From the NCBI GenBank assembly GCA_029055345.1, contig JAIDDJ010000019.1, positions 1-55,063 of the forward strand: a stretch of DNA of 55,063 nucleotides, given 5' to 3'. This DNA comes from Muribaculaceae bacterium. Lineage in GTDB: Bacteria > Bacteroidota > Bacteroidia > Bacteroidales > Muribaculaceae. A program made the translations under genes and the position numbers. Numbering within the stretch: position 1 is the first letter of the stretch; every line of letters starts with the position of its first letter. Below the pieces are notes generated by a model, which searched no databases, was not told the DNA's origin, and was given only the letters and a program-made list of their open reading frames with translations. Of the stretch, positions 7,941 through 19,612 are shown piece after piece.

Positions 7941-10900
7941 ATGTCAGCAAATTTAATCGAAAAGCCGCGCGTCAATTTCGCGTCGATCAAGAATCCGCTG
8001 CCTTTCCCTGATTTCCTGGAAGTCCAGTTGAAATCTTTCCGCGATTTCTTGCAACTCGACACTCCCCCTGAAGAACGCAAAAATCAAGGTCTGTACAAGG
8101 TGTTTGCAGAGAATTTCCCTATCGCAGACACCCGTAACAACTTTGTGCTCGAGTTTCTCGACTATTATATCGACCCTCCGCGCTATTCCATCGAGGAATG
8201 CCTGGAGAGAGGTTTGACTTACAGCGTCCCTCTGAAGGCGAAGTTGAAGCTTTACTGCACCGATCCTGACCACGTCGATTTCGAGACCATCATTCAGGAT
8301 GTATATCTGGGCCCGATTCCTTATATGACCGACCAGGGCACTTTCATCATTAATGGTGCGGAACGTGTAGTTGTTTCACAGCTGCATCGTTCTCCCGGTG
8401 TCTTCTTCGGCAGCAGTATCCACGCTAACGGCACTAAGCTCTATTCAGCCCGTATCATTCCTTTCCGCGGCAGCTGGATTGAGTTTGCTACTGACATCAA
8501 TAATGTCATGTATGCCTATATCGACCGAAAGAAGAAGCTCCCTGTAACTACGCTTCTCCGCGCTATCGGTTTCGAATCAGATAAAGACATTATTCAGATA
8601 TTCGATCTCGCCGAGGAAATCAAAGTTAACAAGACCAATCTGTCGAAGGTTGTCGGCCGCAAGCTCGCCGGCCGCGTGATGAAGACGGATGTGGAGGATT
8701 TCGTTGACCCCGACACTGGCGAGGTAACTTCCGTGGAGCGTAACGCTATCGTTGTGGAACGAGGCGAGGAAATTACTCCGGAAAATATTGATGCTATTCT
8801 CGAGAGCGGTGTCAAATCCATCCTTCTTGAAAAGGAGAATGTAAATGCCGTGGATTACAGCATCATCTTCAACACATTGCAGAAAGACCCCTCCAACTCT
8901 GAGCAGGAGGCGGTAACATATATCTATCGACAGCTGCGTAACGCCGATCCACCGGATGCAGCCTCCGCGCGCGAGGTAATCCAGAGCCTTTTCTTCTCTG
9001 AAAAGCGTTATGATTTAGGCGAAGTGGGCCGCTTCCGTATCAACAAGAAGCTCGGTCTGAACACTCCTATGGACGTGAAGGTGCTCACCCGCGAGGACAT
9101 CATCGCCATCATCAAATATCTGATTGAGCTTATCAATGCCAAGAGTGATGTAGATGATATCGACCACTTGAGCAACCGCCGTGTGCGCACAGTCGGAGAG
9201 CAGCTTTACAATCAGTTCGGCGTCGGCCTCGCCCGCATTTCCCGCTCAATCCGTGAGAAGATGAACGTGCGCGATAATGAAGTGTTCAAGCCTATTGACC
9301 TTATCAACGCCAAGACCATCTCTGCGGTGATCAATACCTTCTTCGGTACGAACGCCCTGTCGCAATTCATGGACCAGACCAACCCTCTGGCGGAAATAAC
9401 CCACAAACGCCGTATGTCGGCCCTTGGCCCCGGCGGACTTTCCCGCGAGCGCGCCGGATTCGAGGTTCGCGACGTTCACTACACTCACTATGGTCGTCTG
9501 TGTCCTATCGAAACGCCTGAAGGCCCGAACATCGGTCTGATTTCGTCTCTCTGTGTATACGCGAAGATAAATAATCTCGGATTCATCGAGACTCCTTACC
9601 GTAAGGTAGAAAATGGTGTTGTCGATCTTAACAACGATGATGTGGTTTATCTCACCGCCGAGATAGAGGAGGGCCAGACAATCGCTCAGGGTAACGCTCC
9701 TGTCAACGATGACGGTTCATTTGTCAACCCGAGGGTAAAGGCTCGTCTTGATGCCGATTTCCCGATCGTGCCCCCTAAAGATCTTCAGCTCATGGATGTG
9801 GCTCCAATTCAGATTGCCTCGATAGCGGCATCGCTGATTCCTTTCCTCGAGCATGACGATGCTAACCGCGCGCTTATGGGCTCGAACATGATGCGTCAGG
9901 CAGTTCCCCTGCTGCGCAGTGAGGCTCCTATCGTCGGCACCGGTATTGAAGGGCAGTTGATTCGTGATTCCCGCACGCAGATTATGGCGGAAGGCCCGGG
10001 CGTAATCGAGTATGTCGATGCTACGGTGATCCGTATCCGCTATGACCGCACAGAGGACGAGGACTTCGTGCAGTTTGAATCCGCGGTAAAAGAATACAAG
10101 ATTCCCAAGTTCCGGCGCACCAACCAGGGTACGACCATAGACCTTCGCCCTATTTGCGACAAAGGCCAGAGAGTAAACAAAGGCGACATCCTTACTGAGG
10201 GGTACTCCACTGAAAAGGGAGAGCTTGCTCTCGGACGTAACCTCAAAGTGGCTTTCATGCCCTGGAAAGGATATAACTATGAGGACGCAATCGTGCTCAA
10301 CGAGCGTATGGTCCGAGAAGACATCCTGACATCAGTCCATGTCGATGAGTTCACTCTCGAAGTTCGCGAGACCAAGCGCGGTATGGAGGAACTTACATCC
10401 GATATTCCTAACGTCAGCGAAGACGCCACAAAGGATCTTGACGAACGCGGTATAATCCGTGTAGGAGCATATGTACAGCCGGGAGACATCATGATCGGTA
10501 AGATCACACCTAAGGGTGAATCAGACCCGACACCGGAGGAAAAACTTCTGCGTGCCATCTTCGGCGACCGTGCCGGCGATGTAAAGGATGCTTCTCTCAA
10601 GGCGAATCCTTCGTTGAAGGGCGTCGTGATTGGCACTAATCTGTTTGCCAAGGCTGTCAAGAAAAAAGGCACCAAGGCCGGAGCGAATATCGTGCCCGAC
10701 GAGCTTGAACTTGAATACAAGGAGAAGCAGGATAAACTCCGGGAGCTTATGGTCCATAAGATGAAGACTCTTCTCAAGGGAATGGCATCTGAAGGCGTTA
10801 CCGATTTCATTGGAGCCGATATCGTTCCTAAGGGCGCTCCTTTCGATAATGTAGATTTCGGGTCGCTCAATTACGAGACGGTAAATATCTCCGGATGGAC

Positions 10901-11756
10901 TTCAGATGAACGCATCAACAAGATGGTCGGAGAGCTGATCACCAATTATATGCGTAAGTCGAAAGAAATCGACAGCCAGCTCCGCCGCAAGAAGCTTGAT
11001 ATCACCATCGGTGACGAACTCCCGGCAGGCATCATGCAGATGGCTAAGGTCTATATTGCTAAGAAACGTAAGATCGGTGTAGGTGACAAGATGGCAGGTC
11101 GTCACGGAAACAAGGGTATCGTGTCGCGCGTGGTCCGTCAGGAAGATATGCCGTTCCTTGAAGATGGGACTCCGGTCGATATCGTTCTGAACCCCCTTGG
11201 CGTGCCTTCTCGTATGAACCTCGGTCAGATATTCGAGACTGTACTCGGTTGGGCCGGACGCGAACTCGGAGAGAAATTCGCAACGCCGATTTTCGATGGA
11301 GCATCGCTTGACGATCTCAACGAATGGACCGACAAGGCAGGTCTGCCACGTTATGGTAAGACATATCTGTATGACGGTGGCACCGGCGACCGTTTCGACC
11401 AGCCGGCTACCGTAGGTGTGATCTACATGCTTAAGCTTGGCCACATGGTCGAAGACAAGATGCACGCCCGGTCTATTGGTCCGTACTCACTGATTACGCA
11501 GCAGCCTCTTGGAGGTAAGGCCCAGTTCGGTGGTCAACGTTTCGGAGAGATGGAGGTATGGGCGCTCGAGGCCTTTGGCGCAGCTCATATCCTTCAGGAG
11601 ATTCTGACCATTAAGTCAGACGACGTAGTGGGCCGAAGCAAAGCCTACGAGGCCATAGTGAAGGGCGACCCGATGCCCAACCCCGGTATTCCCGAGTCTC
11701 TCAACGTGCTTCTCCATGAGCTCCGCGGCCTTGGACTCAGCATCACTCTCGACTAA
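7941..11756 (+). CDS. rpoB: DNA-directed RNA polymerase subunit beta
   Basis: RpoB is the second-largest catalytic subunit of RNA polymerase. The 1271-residue length fits Bacteroidetes RpoB. The rifampicin pocket (about residues 473-510: [23 protein letters not shown], then [12 protein letters not shown]) shows wild-type residues at the classic resistance positions. The '[12 protein letters not shown]' and C-terminal '[23 protein letters not shown]' motifs are intact. rpoC follows after 67 nt containing a GC-rich hairpin. Confidence 0.99.
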   Translation: MSANLIEKPRVNFASIKNPLPFPDFLEVQLKSFRDFLQLDTPPEERKNQGLYKVFAENFPIADTRNNFVLEFLDYYIDPPRYSIEECLERGLTYSVPLKAKLKLYCTDPDHVDFETIIQDVYLGPIPYMTDQGTFIINGAERVVVSQLHRSPGVFFGSSIHANGTKLYSARIIPFRGSWIEFATDINNVMYAYIDRKKKLPVTTLLRAIGFESDKDIIQIFDLAEEIKVNKTNLSKVVGRKLAGRVMKTDVEDFVDPDTGEVTSVERNAIVVERGEEITPENIDAILESGVKSILLEKENVNAVDYSIIFNTLQKDPSNSEQEAVTYIYRQLRNADPPDAASAREVIQSLFFSEKRYDLGEVGRFRINKKLGLNTPMDVKVLTREDIIAIIKYLIELINAKSDVDDIDHLSNRRVRTVGEQLYNQFGVGLARISRSIREKMNVRDNEVFKPIDLINAKTISAVINTFFGTNALSQFMDQTNPLAEITHKRRMSALGPGGLSRERAGFEVRDVHYTHYGRLCPIETPEGPNIGLISSLCVYAKINNLGFIETPYRKVENGVVDLNNDDVVYLTAEIEEGQTIAQGNAPVNDDGSFVNPRVKARLDADFPIVPPKDLQLMDVAPIQIASIAASLIPFLEHDDANRALMGSNMMRQAVPLLRSEAPIVGTGIEGQLIRDSRTQIMAEGPGVIEYVDATVIRIRYDRTEDEDFVQFESAVKEYKIPKFRRTNQGTTIDLRPICDKGQRVNKGDILTEGYSTEKGELALGRNLKVAFMPWKGYNYEDAIVLNERMVREDILTSVHVDEFTLEVRETKRGMEELTSDIPNVSEDATKDLDERGIIRVGAYVQPGDIMIGKITPKGESDPTPEEKLLRAIFGDRAGDVKDASLKANPSLKGVVIGTNLFAKAVKKKGTKAGANIVPDELELEYKEKQDKLRELMVHKMKTLLKGMASEGVTDFIGADIVPKGAPFDNVDFGSLNYETVNISGWTSDERINKMVGELITNYMRKSKEIDSQLRRKKLDITIGDELPAGIMQMAKVYIAKKRKIGVGDKMAGRHGNKGIVSRVVRQEDMPFLEDGTPVDIVLNPLGVPSRMNLGQIFETVLGWAGRELGEKFATPIFDGASLDDLNEWTDKAGLPRYGKTYLYDGGTGDRFDQPATVGVIYMLKLGHMVEDKMHARSIGPYSLITQQPLGGKAQFGGQRFGEMEVWALEAFGAAHILQEILTIKSDDVVGRSKAYEAIVKGDPMPNPGIPESLNVLLHELRGLGLSITLD

Positions 11757-11773
11757 TTTTTAAGAAAATCCTC

Positions 11774-11803
11774 CCCCGGGCGCCTTTTCCATTGTGCCCG
11801 GGG
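11774..11803 (+). other. GC-rich hairpin in the rpoB-rpoC gap
   Basis: CCCCGGGC (11774-11781) pairs perfectly with GCCCGGGG (11796-11803) over a 14-nt loop. It is followed by GATCAATAAAGG with no T-run, so it is unlikely to terminate. It could be an RNA-processing or stability element between the two mRNA parts. Confidence 0.6.
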
Positions 11804-11823
11804 ATCAATAAAGGAATCAATAT

Positions 11824-14800
11824 ATGGCTTTTAGAAAAGACAATAAGATTAAAAGCAATTTCACGAAGATTACAATCGGCCTCGCTTCTCCTGAAGAAAT
11901 AAAGGAGAAGTCGAGCGGTGAGGTGCTCAAGCCCGAGACCATCAACTACCGGACCTACAAACCGGAACGTGACGGCCTCTTTTGCGAGAAAATCTTTGGC
12001 CCGGTGAAGGACTATGAGTGCCACTGTGGTAAATACAAACGTATCCGCTATAAAGGGATCGTATGCGACCGATGCGGTGTCGAAGTGACCGAAAAGAAGG
12101 TGCGCCGTGAAAGAATGGGGCATATCGAACTCGTAGTTCCGGTTGCCCATATCTGGTATTTCCGTTCGCTCCCCAATAAAATAGGTTATCTGCTTGGCAT
12201 TCCGTCAAAGAAACTCGAGGATATCATTTATTATGAAAAATATATAGTGATAAATCCCGGTACGGTAGAAGTTGAGCTTGAGCCCGGAAAAGGACCTCGT
12301 CCTCTTGAGAAACTCGAATTGCTTTCCGAGGAACAATATATGCGCGTTCTCGATGCGCTTCCTGAAGGCAATGATGAGCTTGAAGATGGCGATGAGAACA
12401 AATTCGTGGCAAAGATGGGAGCGGAGGCGATTTACGAGCTTCTTCAGAACATAGATCTCGTGTCGCTTGCCGCTGAATTGCGTATGCGCGCCAATACAGA
12501 TGGCTCGCAGCAGAGAAAGACCGAGGCTCTTAAACGTCTGCAGGTTGTCAATTCCTTCATCGCATCGGCCAACCGGAACAAACCTGAGTGGATGGTGCTA
12601 AAGGCAGTGCCGGTAATTCCTCCCGAATTGCGTCCGCTCGTGCCTCTGGATGGCGGCCGTTTTGCTACTTCCGACCTTAACGACCTCTATCGTCGTGTCA
12701 TAATCCGCAATAACCGTCTGAAACGTCTTATCGAGATCCAGGCTCCAGAAGTCATTCTCCGTAATGAGAAGCGTCTTCTTCAGGAAGCCGTTGATTCGCT
12801 CCTCGACAACAGTCGTAAGTCTTCGGCAGTAAAGAGCGATGTCAACAGGCCTCTGAAATCTCTTTCAGACTCCCTCAAAGGCAAGCAGGGACGTTTCCGC
12901 CAGAATCTTCTCGGTAAGCGTGTGGACTATTCAGCCCGCTCGGTTATCGTGGTAGGTCCGGAGCTCAAGATGCATGAATGCGGTATTCCCAAGCTGATGG
13001 CAGCCGAACTTTACAAGCCGTTCGTAATCCGCAAGCTCATCGAGCGCGGCATTGTGAAGACCGTGAAGAGTGCAAAGAAAATCGTTGACCGCAAAGAGGC
13101 TGTGGTATGGGATATCCTCGAACACGTGATGAAGGGTCATCCGGTGCTGTTGAACCGTGCCCCGACGCTTCACCGTCTTGGTATTCAGGCATTCCAGCCC
13201 CGCATGATCGAGGGTAAGGCAATCCAGCTTCATCCTCTGGCATGTACGGCCTTCAACGCCGACTTCGATGGTGACCAGATGGCTGTCCATCTCCCGCTTA
13301 GCAACGAGGCCATCCTCGAAGCTCAGATGCTGATGCTCGGCGCACATAACATCCTTAACCCGGCTAACGGTGCTCCTATCACCGTGCCGTCTCAGGATAT
13401 GGTGCTCGGTCTTTATTACATCACCAAGCTCAGAAAGGGCGACAAGGGCGAAGGAACCGTGTTCTACGGTCCTGAAGAAGCTGAAATCGCATATAATGAG
13501 GGCAGAGTGACGCTCCATGCTCCGGTCACCGTCCTTGTAGACGATATCGTCGATGGTAAGCCCGTGAAGGTGCTTAAAGAAAATACATCCGTGGGTCGCG
13601 TGCTGTTCAACCAGTATGTTCCCAAAGAAATTGGATATGTAAATGAAATCATCTCCAAAAAGTCGCTTCGCGGCATCATCAGCAATGTCATCAAGGCTTG
13701 TGGTGTGACCCGTTCGGCTCAATTCCTCGATGATATCAAGAACCTCGGTTACCGCATGGCATTCCGCGGCGGATTGAGCTTCAACCTCGGTGATGTGATC
13801 ATCCCGGAAGAGAAAGCCCAGTATGTGGCCGAGGGCCATGCTCAGGTGGAAGAAGTGCTCAATAACTTCGCCATGGGTTTCATCACCGGTAATGACCGTT
13901 ACAATCAGGTCATCGATATCTGGACACATGTCAACGACCGTCTCGCCTCTACGCTCATGAAGCAGATGGAGGAGGACCAGCAGGGATTCAATTCCGTCTA
14001 TATGATGCTTGATTCCGGAGCCCGTGGCTCGAAAGACCAGATCCGTCAGCTCTCCGGTATGCGTGGACTTATGGCAAAACCTCAGAAAGCCGGTGCAGAA
14101 GGTGGTCAGATTATCGAGAACCCGATTCTTGCCAACTTCAAGGAGGGCCTGTCGGTGCTTGAGTACTTTATCTCTACTCACGGTGCCCGTAAGGGTCTTG
14201 CCGATACGGCTCTTAAGACTGCCGATGCCGGTTATCTTACCCGCCGTCTTGTCGATGTTGCCCATGACGTGATTATCAATGAGGAAGATTGCGGCACACT
14301 CCGTGGTCTCGTATGCACTGAAATTAAGAACAACGAAGAGGTAGTGGCATCTCTGTCAGAGAGAATCCTTGGTCGTGTCTCCGTTCATGACGTGGTGGAT
14401 CCCTACAATCCGGATGATATTATCGTCCACGCAGGTGAGGAAATCACAGAAGCTGCAGCCGAGAGAATCGAAAAGTCTCCTATCGAATCGGTAGAGATAC
14501 GTTCGGTGCTGACCTGTGAGTCCAAGAAGGGTGTTTGCGCAAAATGCTACGGGCGCAACCTTTCTACCCACAGAATGGTACAGAAGGGTGAGGCTGTCGG
14601 CGTAATCGCAGCGCAATCGATTGGTGAGCCGGGTACTCAGCTTACACTCCGTACGTTCCACGTCGGTGGTGTTGCCGGTAACGTGGCTGCCAAGAAAGAT
14701 GTGACCACCCGACATGACGGTCGCCTCGAAATCGATGAACTCCGCACCGTCAAGGATAAGGATGGTATCGATATCGTGGTAGGACGTATGGCCGAAATGA

Positions 14801-16143
14801 GACTCGTAGAGCCTAAATCGGGTATTGTCCTTATGACTGCCAATATTCCTTACGGCTCCAGATTATACTGCAAGGATGGCCAGATGGTGGAGAATGGCAC
14901 TATGATTTGCGAGTGGGACCCCTTCAACGCCGTCATCGTCACCGAAGAGGGTGGTTCTGTCCGGTTCGAGAATGTGGAAGAGGGTGTTACCTATCGTGTG
15001 GAATCCGAAGAGGGTACCAATCTTCACGAGAAGATTATCATCGAATCCAAGGACCGTACAAAAGTGCCGTCCGCACATCTCTATAATTCTAACGGCGAAC
15101 TGATCCGCACATATTCTCTGCCCGTAGGCGCTCACCTGCTTATTAATGAAGGAGAGGTCGTTACCCCCGGTCAGGTAATCGTGAAAATTCCGCGTGCGAG
15201 CAATAATGCCGGTGATATCACCGGTGGTCTTCCCCGTGTTACCGAGCTCTTCGAGGCTCGCAATCCGTCAAATCCGGCAGTTGTGTCCGAAATCGACGGT
15301 GAGGTTGCAATCGGTAAGATCAAGCGTGGTAACCGCGAGATATCCGTAACGAGTAAACTCGGCGAGGAGAAGAAATATCTTGTGCCTCTGTCGAAGCAGA
15401 TACTTGTTCAGGAAAACGATTATGTGCGTGCCGGAACTCCGCTTTCCGATGGCGCCATAACTCCTGAGGATATCCTTAATATCATGGGCCCGACTGCAGT
15501 TCAGGAATATATCGTGAACGAAGTTCAGGATGTCTACCGTATGCAGGGTGTGAAGATCAACGACAAGCACTTCGAGGTGATTGTGCGCCAGATGATGCGC
15601 AAAGTCACAATCATTGATCCGGGCGACACTAAGTTCCTCGAGCAGCAGGTAGTCGATAAGCGCGAGTTCATGGATGAGAATGACTCCATTTGGGGTAAGA
15701 AATACATCATCGATGCCGGCGACAGCACCAACTATCTCGCAGGCCAGATTATCACGCAGCGCAAGCTCCGGGATGAGAATTCGGCCCTTAAGCGCAAGGA
15801 CCTTAAGATAATGACCGTGCGCGATGCCATGCCGGCTACTTCGCGTCAGATTCTTCAGGGTATCACCAGAGCTGCGTTACAGACTTCCAGCTTCATGTCG
15901 GCCGCTTCATTCCAGGAGACCACAAAAGTGCTCAACGAGGCTGCCATCAACGGTAAGTCCGACACGCTCGAGGGTATGAAGGAGAATGTGATTTGCGGTC
16001 ACCTTATTCCTGCCGGAACTGGTCTGCGCGAGTATCAGAAGCTCGTGGTGGCCAATAAGGATGAATTGTCGGCCCTCCAGCTCACAGATGTCCCCGAGGA
16101 CATTATAGAAGTGGAAGCCGAGGAAATTAACCCGGTCGGATAA
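11824..16143 (+). CDS. rpoC: DNA-directed RNA polymerase subunit beta'
   Basis: RpoC carries the catalytic Mg of RNA polymerase. The 1439-residue protein has the N-terminal zinc site (CHCGKYK ... CDRCGVEV), the catalytic NADFDGD motif (Asp480, Asp482, Asp484), the second zinc site ([13 protein letters not shown]) and the '[13 protein letters not shown]' trigger-loop region. Length is typical for Bacteroidales. A terminator follows 24 nt after the stop, closing the superlocus. Confidence 0.99.
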   Translation: MAFRKDNKIKSNFTKITIGLASPEEIKEKSSGEVLKPETINYRTYKPERDGLFCEKIFGPVKDYECHCGKYKRIRYKGIVCDRCGVEVTEKKVRRERMGHIELVVPVAHIWYFRSLPNKIGYLLGIPSKKLEDIIYYEKYIVINPGTVEVELEPGKGPRPLEKLELLSEEQYMRVLDALPEGNDELEDGDENKFVAKMGAEAIYELLQNIDLVSLAAELRMRANTDGSQQRKTEALKRLQVVNSFIASANRNKPEWMVLKAVPVIPPELRPLVPLDGGRFATSDLNDLYRRVIIRNNRLKRLIEIQAPEVILRNEKRLLQEAVDSLLDNSRKSSAVKSDVNRPLKSLSDSLKGKQGRFRQNLLGKRVDYSARSVIVVGPELKMHECGIPKLMAAELYKPFVIRKLIERGIVKTVKSAKKIVDRKEAVVWDILEHVMKGHPVLLNRAPTLHRLGIQAFQPRMIEGKAIQLHPLACTAFNADFDGDQMAVHLPLSNEAILEAQMLMLGAHNILNPANGAPITVPSQDMVLGLYYITKLRKGDKGEGTVFYGPEEAEIAYNEGRVTLHAPVTVLVDDIVDGKPVKVLKENTSVGRVLFNQYVPKEIGYVNEIISKKSLRGIISNVIKACGVTRSAQFLDDIKNLGYRMAFRGGLSFNLGDVIIPEEKAQYVAEGHAQVEEVLNNFAMGFITGNDRYNQVIDIWTHVNDRLASTLMKQMEEDQQGFNSVYMMLDSGARGSKDQIRQLSGMRGLMAKPQKAGAEGGQIIENPILANFKEGLSVLEYFISTHGARKGLADTALKTADAGYLTRRLVDVAHDVIINEEDCGTLRGLVCTEIKNNEEVVASLSERILGRVSVHDVVDPYNPDDIIVHAGEEITEAAAERIEKSPIESVEIRSVLTCESKKGVCAKCYGRNLSTHRMVQKGEAVGVIAAQSIGEPGTQLTLRTFHVGGVAGNVAAKKDVTTRHDGRLEIDELRTVKDKDGIDIVVGRMAEMRLVEPKSGIVLMTANIPYGSRLYCKDGQMVENGTMICEWDPFNAVIVTEEGGSVRFENVEEGVTYRVESEEGTNLHEKIIIESKDRTKVPSAHLYNSNGELIRTYSLPVGAHLLINEGEVVTPGQVIVKIPRASNNAGDITGGLPRVTELFEARNPSNPAVVSEIDGEVAIGKIKRGNREISVTSKLGEEKKYLVPLSKQILVQENDYVRAGTPLSDGAITPEDILNIMGPTAVQEYIVNEVQDVYRMQGVKINDKHFEVIVRQMMRKVTIIDPGDTKFLEQQVVDKREFMDENDSIWGKKYIIDAGDSTNYLAGQIITQRKLRDENSALKRKDLKIMTVRDAMPATSRQILQGITRAALQTSSFMSAASFQETTKVLNEAAINGKSDTLEGMKENVICGHLIPAGTGLREYQKLVVANKDELSALQLTDVPEDIIEVEAEEINPVG

Positions 16144-16166
16144 ACGATTGATATAACTTTATTGTT

Positions 16167-16205
16167 ACCCGGATAGGACCAATAGTCTTATCCGGGTTTG
16201 TTTTT
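16167..16205 (+). terminator. Rho-independent terminator after rpoC
   Basis: ACCCGGATA (16167-16175) pairs with TATCCGGGT (16189-16197), with extra GAC/GTC pairing inside the loop, followed by TTGTTTTT. Confidence 0.9.
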
Positions 16206-16282
16206 CAACCGATTCATAGTATACTATATCAGAGTTTACAACTTTATCAATCCCGGAGATGTCCCATTTCGTTTTTTATAAT

Positions 16283-16290
16283 TAATTTTG
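16283..16290 (+). promoter_or_regulatory. Possible promoter -7 box of the Ca2+-ATPase gene
   Basis: TAATTTTG matches TAnnTTTG, 43 nt before the ATG. No TTTG is seen 19-21 nt upstream, so the -33 half is missing or degenerate. Confidence 0.45.
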
Positions 16291-16333
16291 CATATTCTAA
16301 CAACATCGGAAGAGCATAGTAAAGAACAGCAAT

Positions 16334-19021
16334 ATGGCAAAGATTCAGCATTATACCGGCCTGACAGATGCGCAGGTGACCGAAAACCGAATGAAATATG
16401 GCGTAAATATTCTTACGCCTAAGGAGAAAGTTTCATTATGGCGACTGTTTCTGGAAAAATTCGGCGATCCACTGATTATTATCCTCCTTATAGCAGGAGC
16501 CCTGTCGATAGGAATTTCTTGCTATGAATACTGGGGACTTGGCAAGGATGTCGGAGTATTCATCGAGCCGGTCGGAATCTTCATTGCCATTTTGCTTGCT
16601 ACAGGTCTCGCTTTCATATTCGAGATGAAGGCCGACAAGGAGTTCGCTCTTTTAAATCAAGTGAATGATGATGAACCGGTTCAGGTGATCCGCAACGGCA
16701 ATATGACTCAGGTGCCGAGAAAGGATGTCGTGGTCGGCGATATTGTAGTTCTTAACACCGGAGAGGAAATCCCCGCTGATGGGGAGCTCCTCGAGGCCGT
16801 TTCGCTCAATATAGATGAATCGACTCTTACCGGTGAGCCGATCTGCCACAAGACTGTGGTAGAAGCTGAGCTCGATCCGGAAGCTACTTTCCCATCGAAT
16901 CATGCGATGCGCGGCACTAAAGTGATGGAGGGTCACGGCATAATGCGTGTAGAGGCAGTAGGGGATAATACTGAGAACGGGAAAGTGTTCCAGGCCTCCC
17001 AGATTGATGACAGCGTCAAAACACCTCTCAACGAACAGCTTGACGGCCTCGGAAAACTCATCACAAAGATTTCATACGGCTTTGCAATCGCTATAGTGAT
17101 AGGCCGGATACTGATGTATCTGATCGGAACGGATTTTGATTGGCTCGGATTTCTTGCATATCTACTTCAGACTCTGATGGTGGCCGTGACTCTTGTGGTG
17201 GTGGCAGTGCCGGAAGGATTGCCGATGGCTGTGACTCTCTCGTTGGCTTATTCTATGCGCAGAATGCTCAAGACCAACAATCTTGTAAGGAAGATGCATG
17301 CCTGCGAGACAATGGGCGCAACCACCGTGATATGCACTGATAAGACCGGCACGCTGACGCAGAATCAGATGACCGTATTCAAAACCAATTTCTATGGTAA
17401 CCCTGATAATGACGTCCTAATAGAGGGCATAGCCGTGAACACGACCGCCCAACTTGACCTTTCGGGAGAGAAGCCGCAGGTGCTCGGAAATCCGACCGAA
17501 GGGGCACTATTGCTTTGGCTCAGAAAGCGAGGTGTCAATTATGTTGACGTCAAGGATAAGGTAAGCGTCATCGAAGAACTCCCGTTCTCCACTGAGCGTA
17601 AATATATGGCTACGGTCGTCAAGTCTGCCGGCGGGAAGACTATCATGTATGTTAAAGGTGCGCCCGAGATTATATTCGGTCTCTGTCGGAATCAGGCGGG
17701 AGTGTCGAAAAAAGAAATTGACGCTCAGCTTCTTGAATATCAGAATCAGGCGATGCGTACACTTGGATTCGCATATCAGGAACTGCAACCGGGTGATAAG
17801 ACGATAGCCGATGGCAAAGTAGTTGCTGAGAATCTGACGTTCCTTGGAATTGTTGCCATCTCCGATCCGGTGCGTGCGGATGTTCCGGAAGCGGTCAGAG
17901 AGGTGCTCGATGCAGGAATAAAGGTCAAGATAGTGACCGGCGACACCCCCGGAACCGCCAAGGAAATTGCCCGGCAGATTGGCCTATGGGACGATCATAT
18001 CGATATCGACCGCAATATCATCACCGGTGTTGAATTCGAGGCTCTGAGCGATGCCGAGTTGAAAGAAAGGGTAGGGGAAATAAAGATTATCGCGCGTGCT
18101 CGTCCGATGGATAAGAAGCGCCTTGTAGAGGCCCTTCAGGACAATAATGAAGTGGTCGCCGTCACCGGAGACGGCACGAACGATGCTCCGGCCCTCAAGG
18201 CTGCCCACGTCGGGCTTTCAATGGGCGACGGCACATCGGTAGCAAAAGAAGCCTCCGATATTACCATTGTCGACAATTCATTCTCCTCAATCGGTCGAGC
18301 CGTGATGTGGGGGCGGTCGCTCTATCAGAATATACAGCGGTTCATCCTTTTCCAGATGACTGTGAATGTGGCTGCCTGTTTAATTGTGCTGTTCGGAGCT
18401 TTTATGGGCACCGAATCGCCGCTTACGGTCACTCAGATGCTCTGGGTCAATCTTATTATGGATACATTCGCAGCTATGGCCCTCGCGTCATTGCCTCCCT
18501 CGAATTCGGTTATGAAAGATAAGCCGCGCCGTCGCGAGGCATTTATCATAAACAGACCTATGTGGCGCTCAATTATCGGTGTAGGTGGCGCATTCTTTGT
18601 GCTGCTTCTCGGACTCCTCTATATCTTTGAGCATTATGATGTAAGCAGCATGACTGAGCTCTTCAGTTTCAGACCCCAGCCAGCTGTAGATTTCTACAAT
18701 CCTTCGTTAACCCCCGTCGAGCTTTCGATGTTCTTCACTATTTTCGTTTTCCTGCAGTTCTGGAATCTGTTCAATGCGAGAGCCTTCGAAAGCGGCCGGT
18801 CGGCATTCCATTTTAAAGGTGCCGGAGGCTTTGTCATGATTGCATTGGTCATTCTCTTCGGGCAGATACTTATCGTTTCGGTAGGTGGAGATTTCTTCCA
18901 GGTTGTTCCGCTCAGCATCATCGACTGGCTGATAATAATAGGTTCTACTTCTTTAGTTTTGTGGATTGGGGAGTTCATTCGCCTTTTCAAGCCTGCGGCG
19001 CATGATGATGCGCGCGAATGA
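16334..19021 (+). CDS. Calcium-translocating P-type ATPase, PMCA type
   Basis: This inner-membrane P2B-type ATPase would pump Ca2+ out of the cytoplasm using ATP. The 895-residue protein has the N-terminal cation-ATPase domain, two membrane helices and an actuator domain with STLTGEP (TGEP rather than the commoner TGES). It then has the 'VAVPEGLPMAVTLSLAYSMRRM' helix M4, the phosphorylation motif CTDKTGTLT (Asp336), KGAPE in the nucleotide domain, GDGTNDAPALK in the P domain and a hydrophobic C-terminal bundle. The PEGLP motif in M4 places it among Ca2+ pumps. Its last 69 nt overlap the end of the convergent gene at 18953-19459. Confidence 0.92.
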   Translation: MAKIQHYTGLTDAQVTENRMKYGVNILTPKEKVSLWRLFLEKFGDPLIIILLIAGALSIGISCYEYWGLGKDVGVFIEPVGIFIAILLATGLAFIFEMKADKEFALLNQVNDDEPVQVIRNGNMTQVPRKDVVVGDIVVLNTGEEIPADGELLEAVSLNIDESTLTGEPICHKTVVEAELDPEATFPSNHAMRGTKVMEGHGIMRVEAVGDNTENGKVFQASQIDDSVKTPLNEQLDGLGKLITKISYGFAIAIVIGRILMYLIGTDFDWLGFLAYLLQTLMVAVTLVVVAVPEGLPMAVTLSLAYSMRRMLKTNNLVRKMHACETMGATTVICTDKTGTLTQNQMTVFKTNFYGNPDNDVLIEGIAVNTTAQLDLSGEKPQVLGNPTEGALLLWLRKRGVNYVDVKDKVSVIEELPFSTERKYMATVVKSAGGKTIMYVKGAPEIIFGLCRNQAGVSKKEIDAQLLEYQNQAMRTLGFAYQELQPGDKTIADGKVVAENLTFLGIVAISDPVRADVPEAVREVLDAGIKVKIVTGDTPGTAKEIARQIGLWDDHIDIDRNIITGVEFEALSDAELKERVGEIKIIARARPMDKKRLVEALQDNNEVVAVTGDGTNDAPALKAAHVGLSMGDGTSVAKEASDITIVDNSFSSIGRAVMWGRSLYQNIQRFILFQMTVNVAACLIVLFGAFMGTESPLTVTQMLWVNLIMDTFAAMALASLPPSNSVMKDKPRRREAFIINRPMWRSIIGVGGAFFVLLLGLLYIFEHYDVSSMTELFSFRPQPAVDFYNPSLTPVELSMFFTIFVFLQFWNLFNARAFESGRSAFHFKGAGGFVMIALVILFGQILIVSVGGDFFQVVPLSIIDWLIIIGSTSLVLWIGEFIRLFKPAAHDDARE

Positions 19022-19459
19022 TTCAGGAAGGCGCACGTTATAAAGGTCGAAAGCTTCGTCAAAGAGGGGAGCGATTTCCTCATCCGTAAATCCGGCGATT
19101 CCACATCCGATGCGCGTCACGTAGAATGTGGTCTGGTCCCATTCACGCGCCAGATTGAGGAATTCATCCACATAGGGCTTTATTTCATCAATGCCCCCAT
19201 GCATAGTGGGGATTGCATATGATTGTCCTTGCATTCCGACTCCCTGACCCGGAACTGCTCCAAACTTAAGTAATGCGGTGCGAGCAGCCCCGCCCATGTG
19301 TTGGCCTGCAAGGTTACTTCCGAACACAAATACTTCATCCTGTCCCAGAGAGCTGATATTCTCCGGGGTGAATTTTCTGCCTCCGAGAGCTGATGTGATG
19401 TCCTCCTCGGTTATCCTCTTGTTATTCATAATCTTATTATCCATTGTCTTGTTATCCAT
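18953..19459 (-). CDS. Macro-domain-like protein of unknown function
   Basis: The 168-residue protein has a core 'VFVFGSNLAGQHMGGAARTALLKFGA', then 'GVGMQGQSYAIPT' and 'IGCGIAGF'. This recalls the macro-like A1S_2505 type family found in phages and Bacteroidetes; the assignment is from pattern memory and the function is unknown. The N-terminus is a threefold 15-nt repeat, each copy giving an in-frame ATG (19459, 19444, 19429), so the true start is uncertain. The conserved part begins after all three. The 3' end overlaps the Ca2+-ATPase gene by 69 nt tail to tail. It lies downstream of nifJ on the same strand, but the terminator at 19567-19592 separates them. Confidence 0.65.
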   Translation of the reverse strand: MDNKTMDNKIMNNKRITEEDITSALGGRKFTPENISSLGQDEVFVFGSNLAGQHMGGAARTALLKFGAVPGQGVGMQGQSYAIPTMHGGIDEIKPYVDEFLNLAREWDQTTFYVTRIGCGIAGFTDEEIAPLFDEAFDLYNVRLPESFARIIMRRRLEKANELPNPQN

Positions 19460-19566
19460 TGTCTTTTAATTCACATTTTTATTTCACAGACTAAATTGAG
19501 TATGATAGTCAGCTTGTTTATTCTAATGCTCCTGCATTGTCTGATCAGCGTAATTAATGAATAGCA

Positions 19567-19592
19567 AAGGGATGCCCGTAAAGACATCCCTT
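19567..19592 (-). terminator. Terminator-like hairpin after nifJ
   Basis: AAGGGATG (19567-19574) pairs with CATCCCTT (19585-19592). It lies 20 nt beyond the nifJ stop on the minus strand; the T-tract that follows is short. Confidence 0.6.
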
Positions 19593-19612
19593 CGCCATAT
19601 GAGATAGTGTTA

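Noticed and set aside
9361..9540. Possible rifampicin-resistance changes in rpoB
   Set aside because: The resistance-determining residues match wild-type patterns.
12931..14265. 444-codon open frame on the minus strand
   Set aside because: It lies wholly inside rpoC in antisense and has no recognisable domains; its length reflects codon bias of the highly expressed sense gene.
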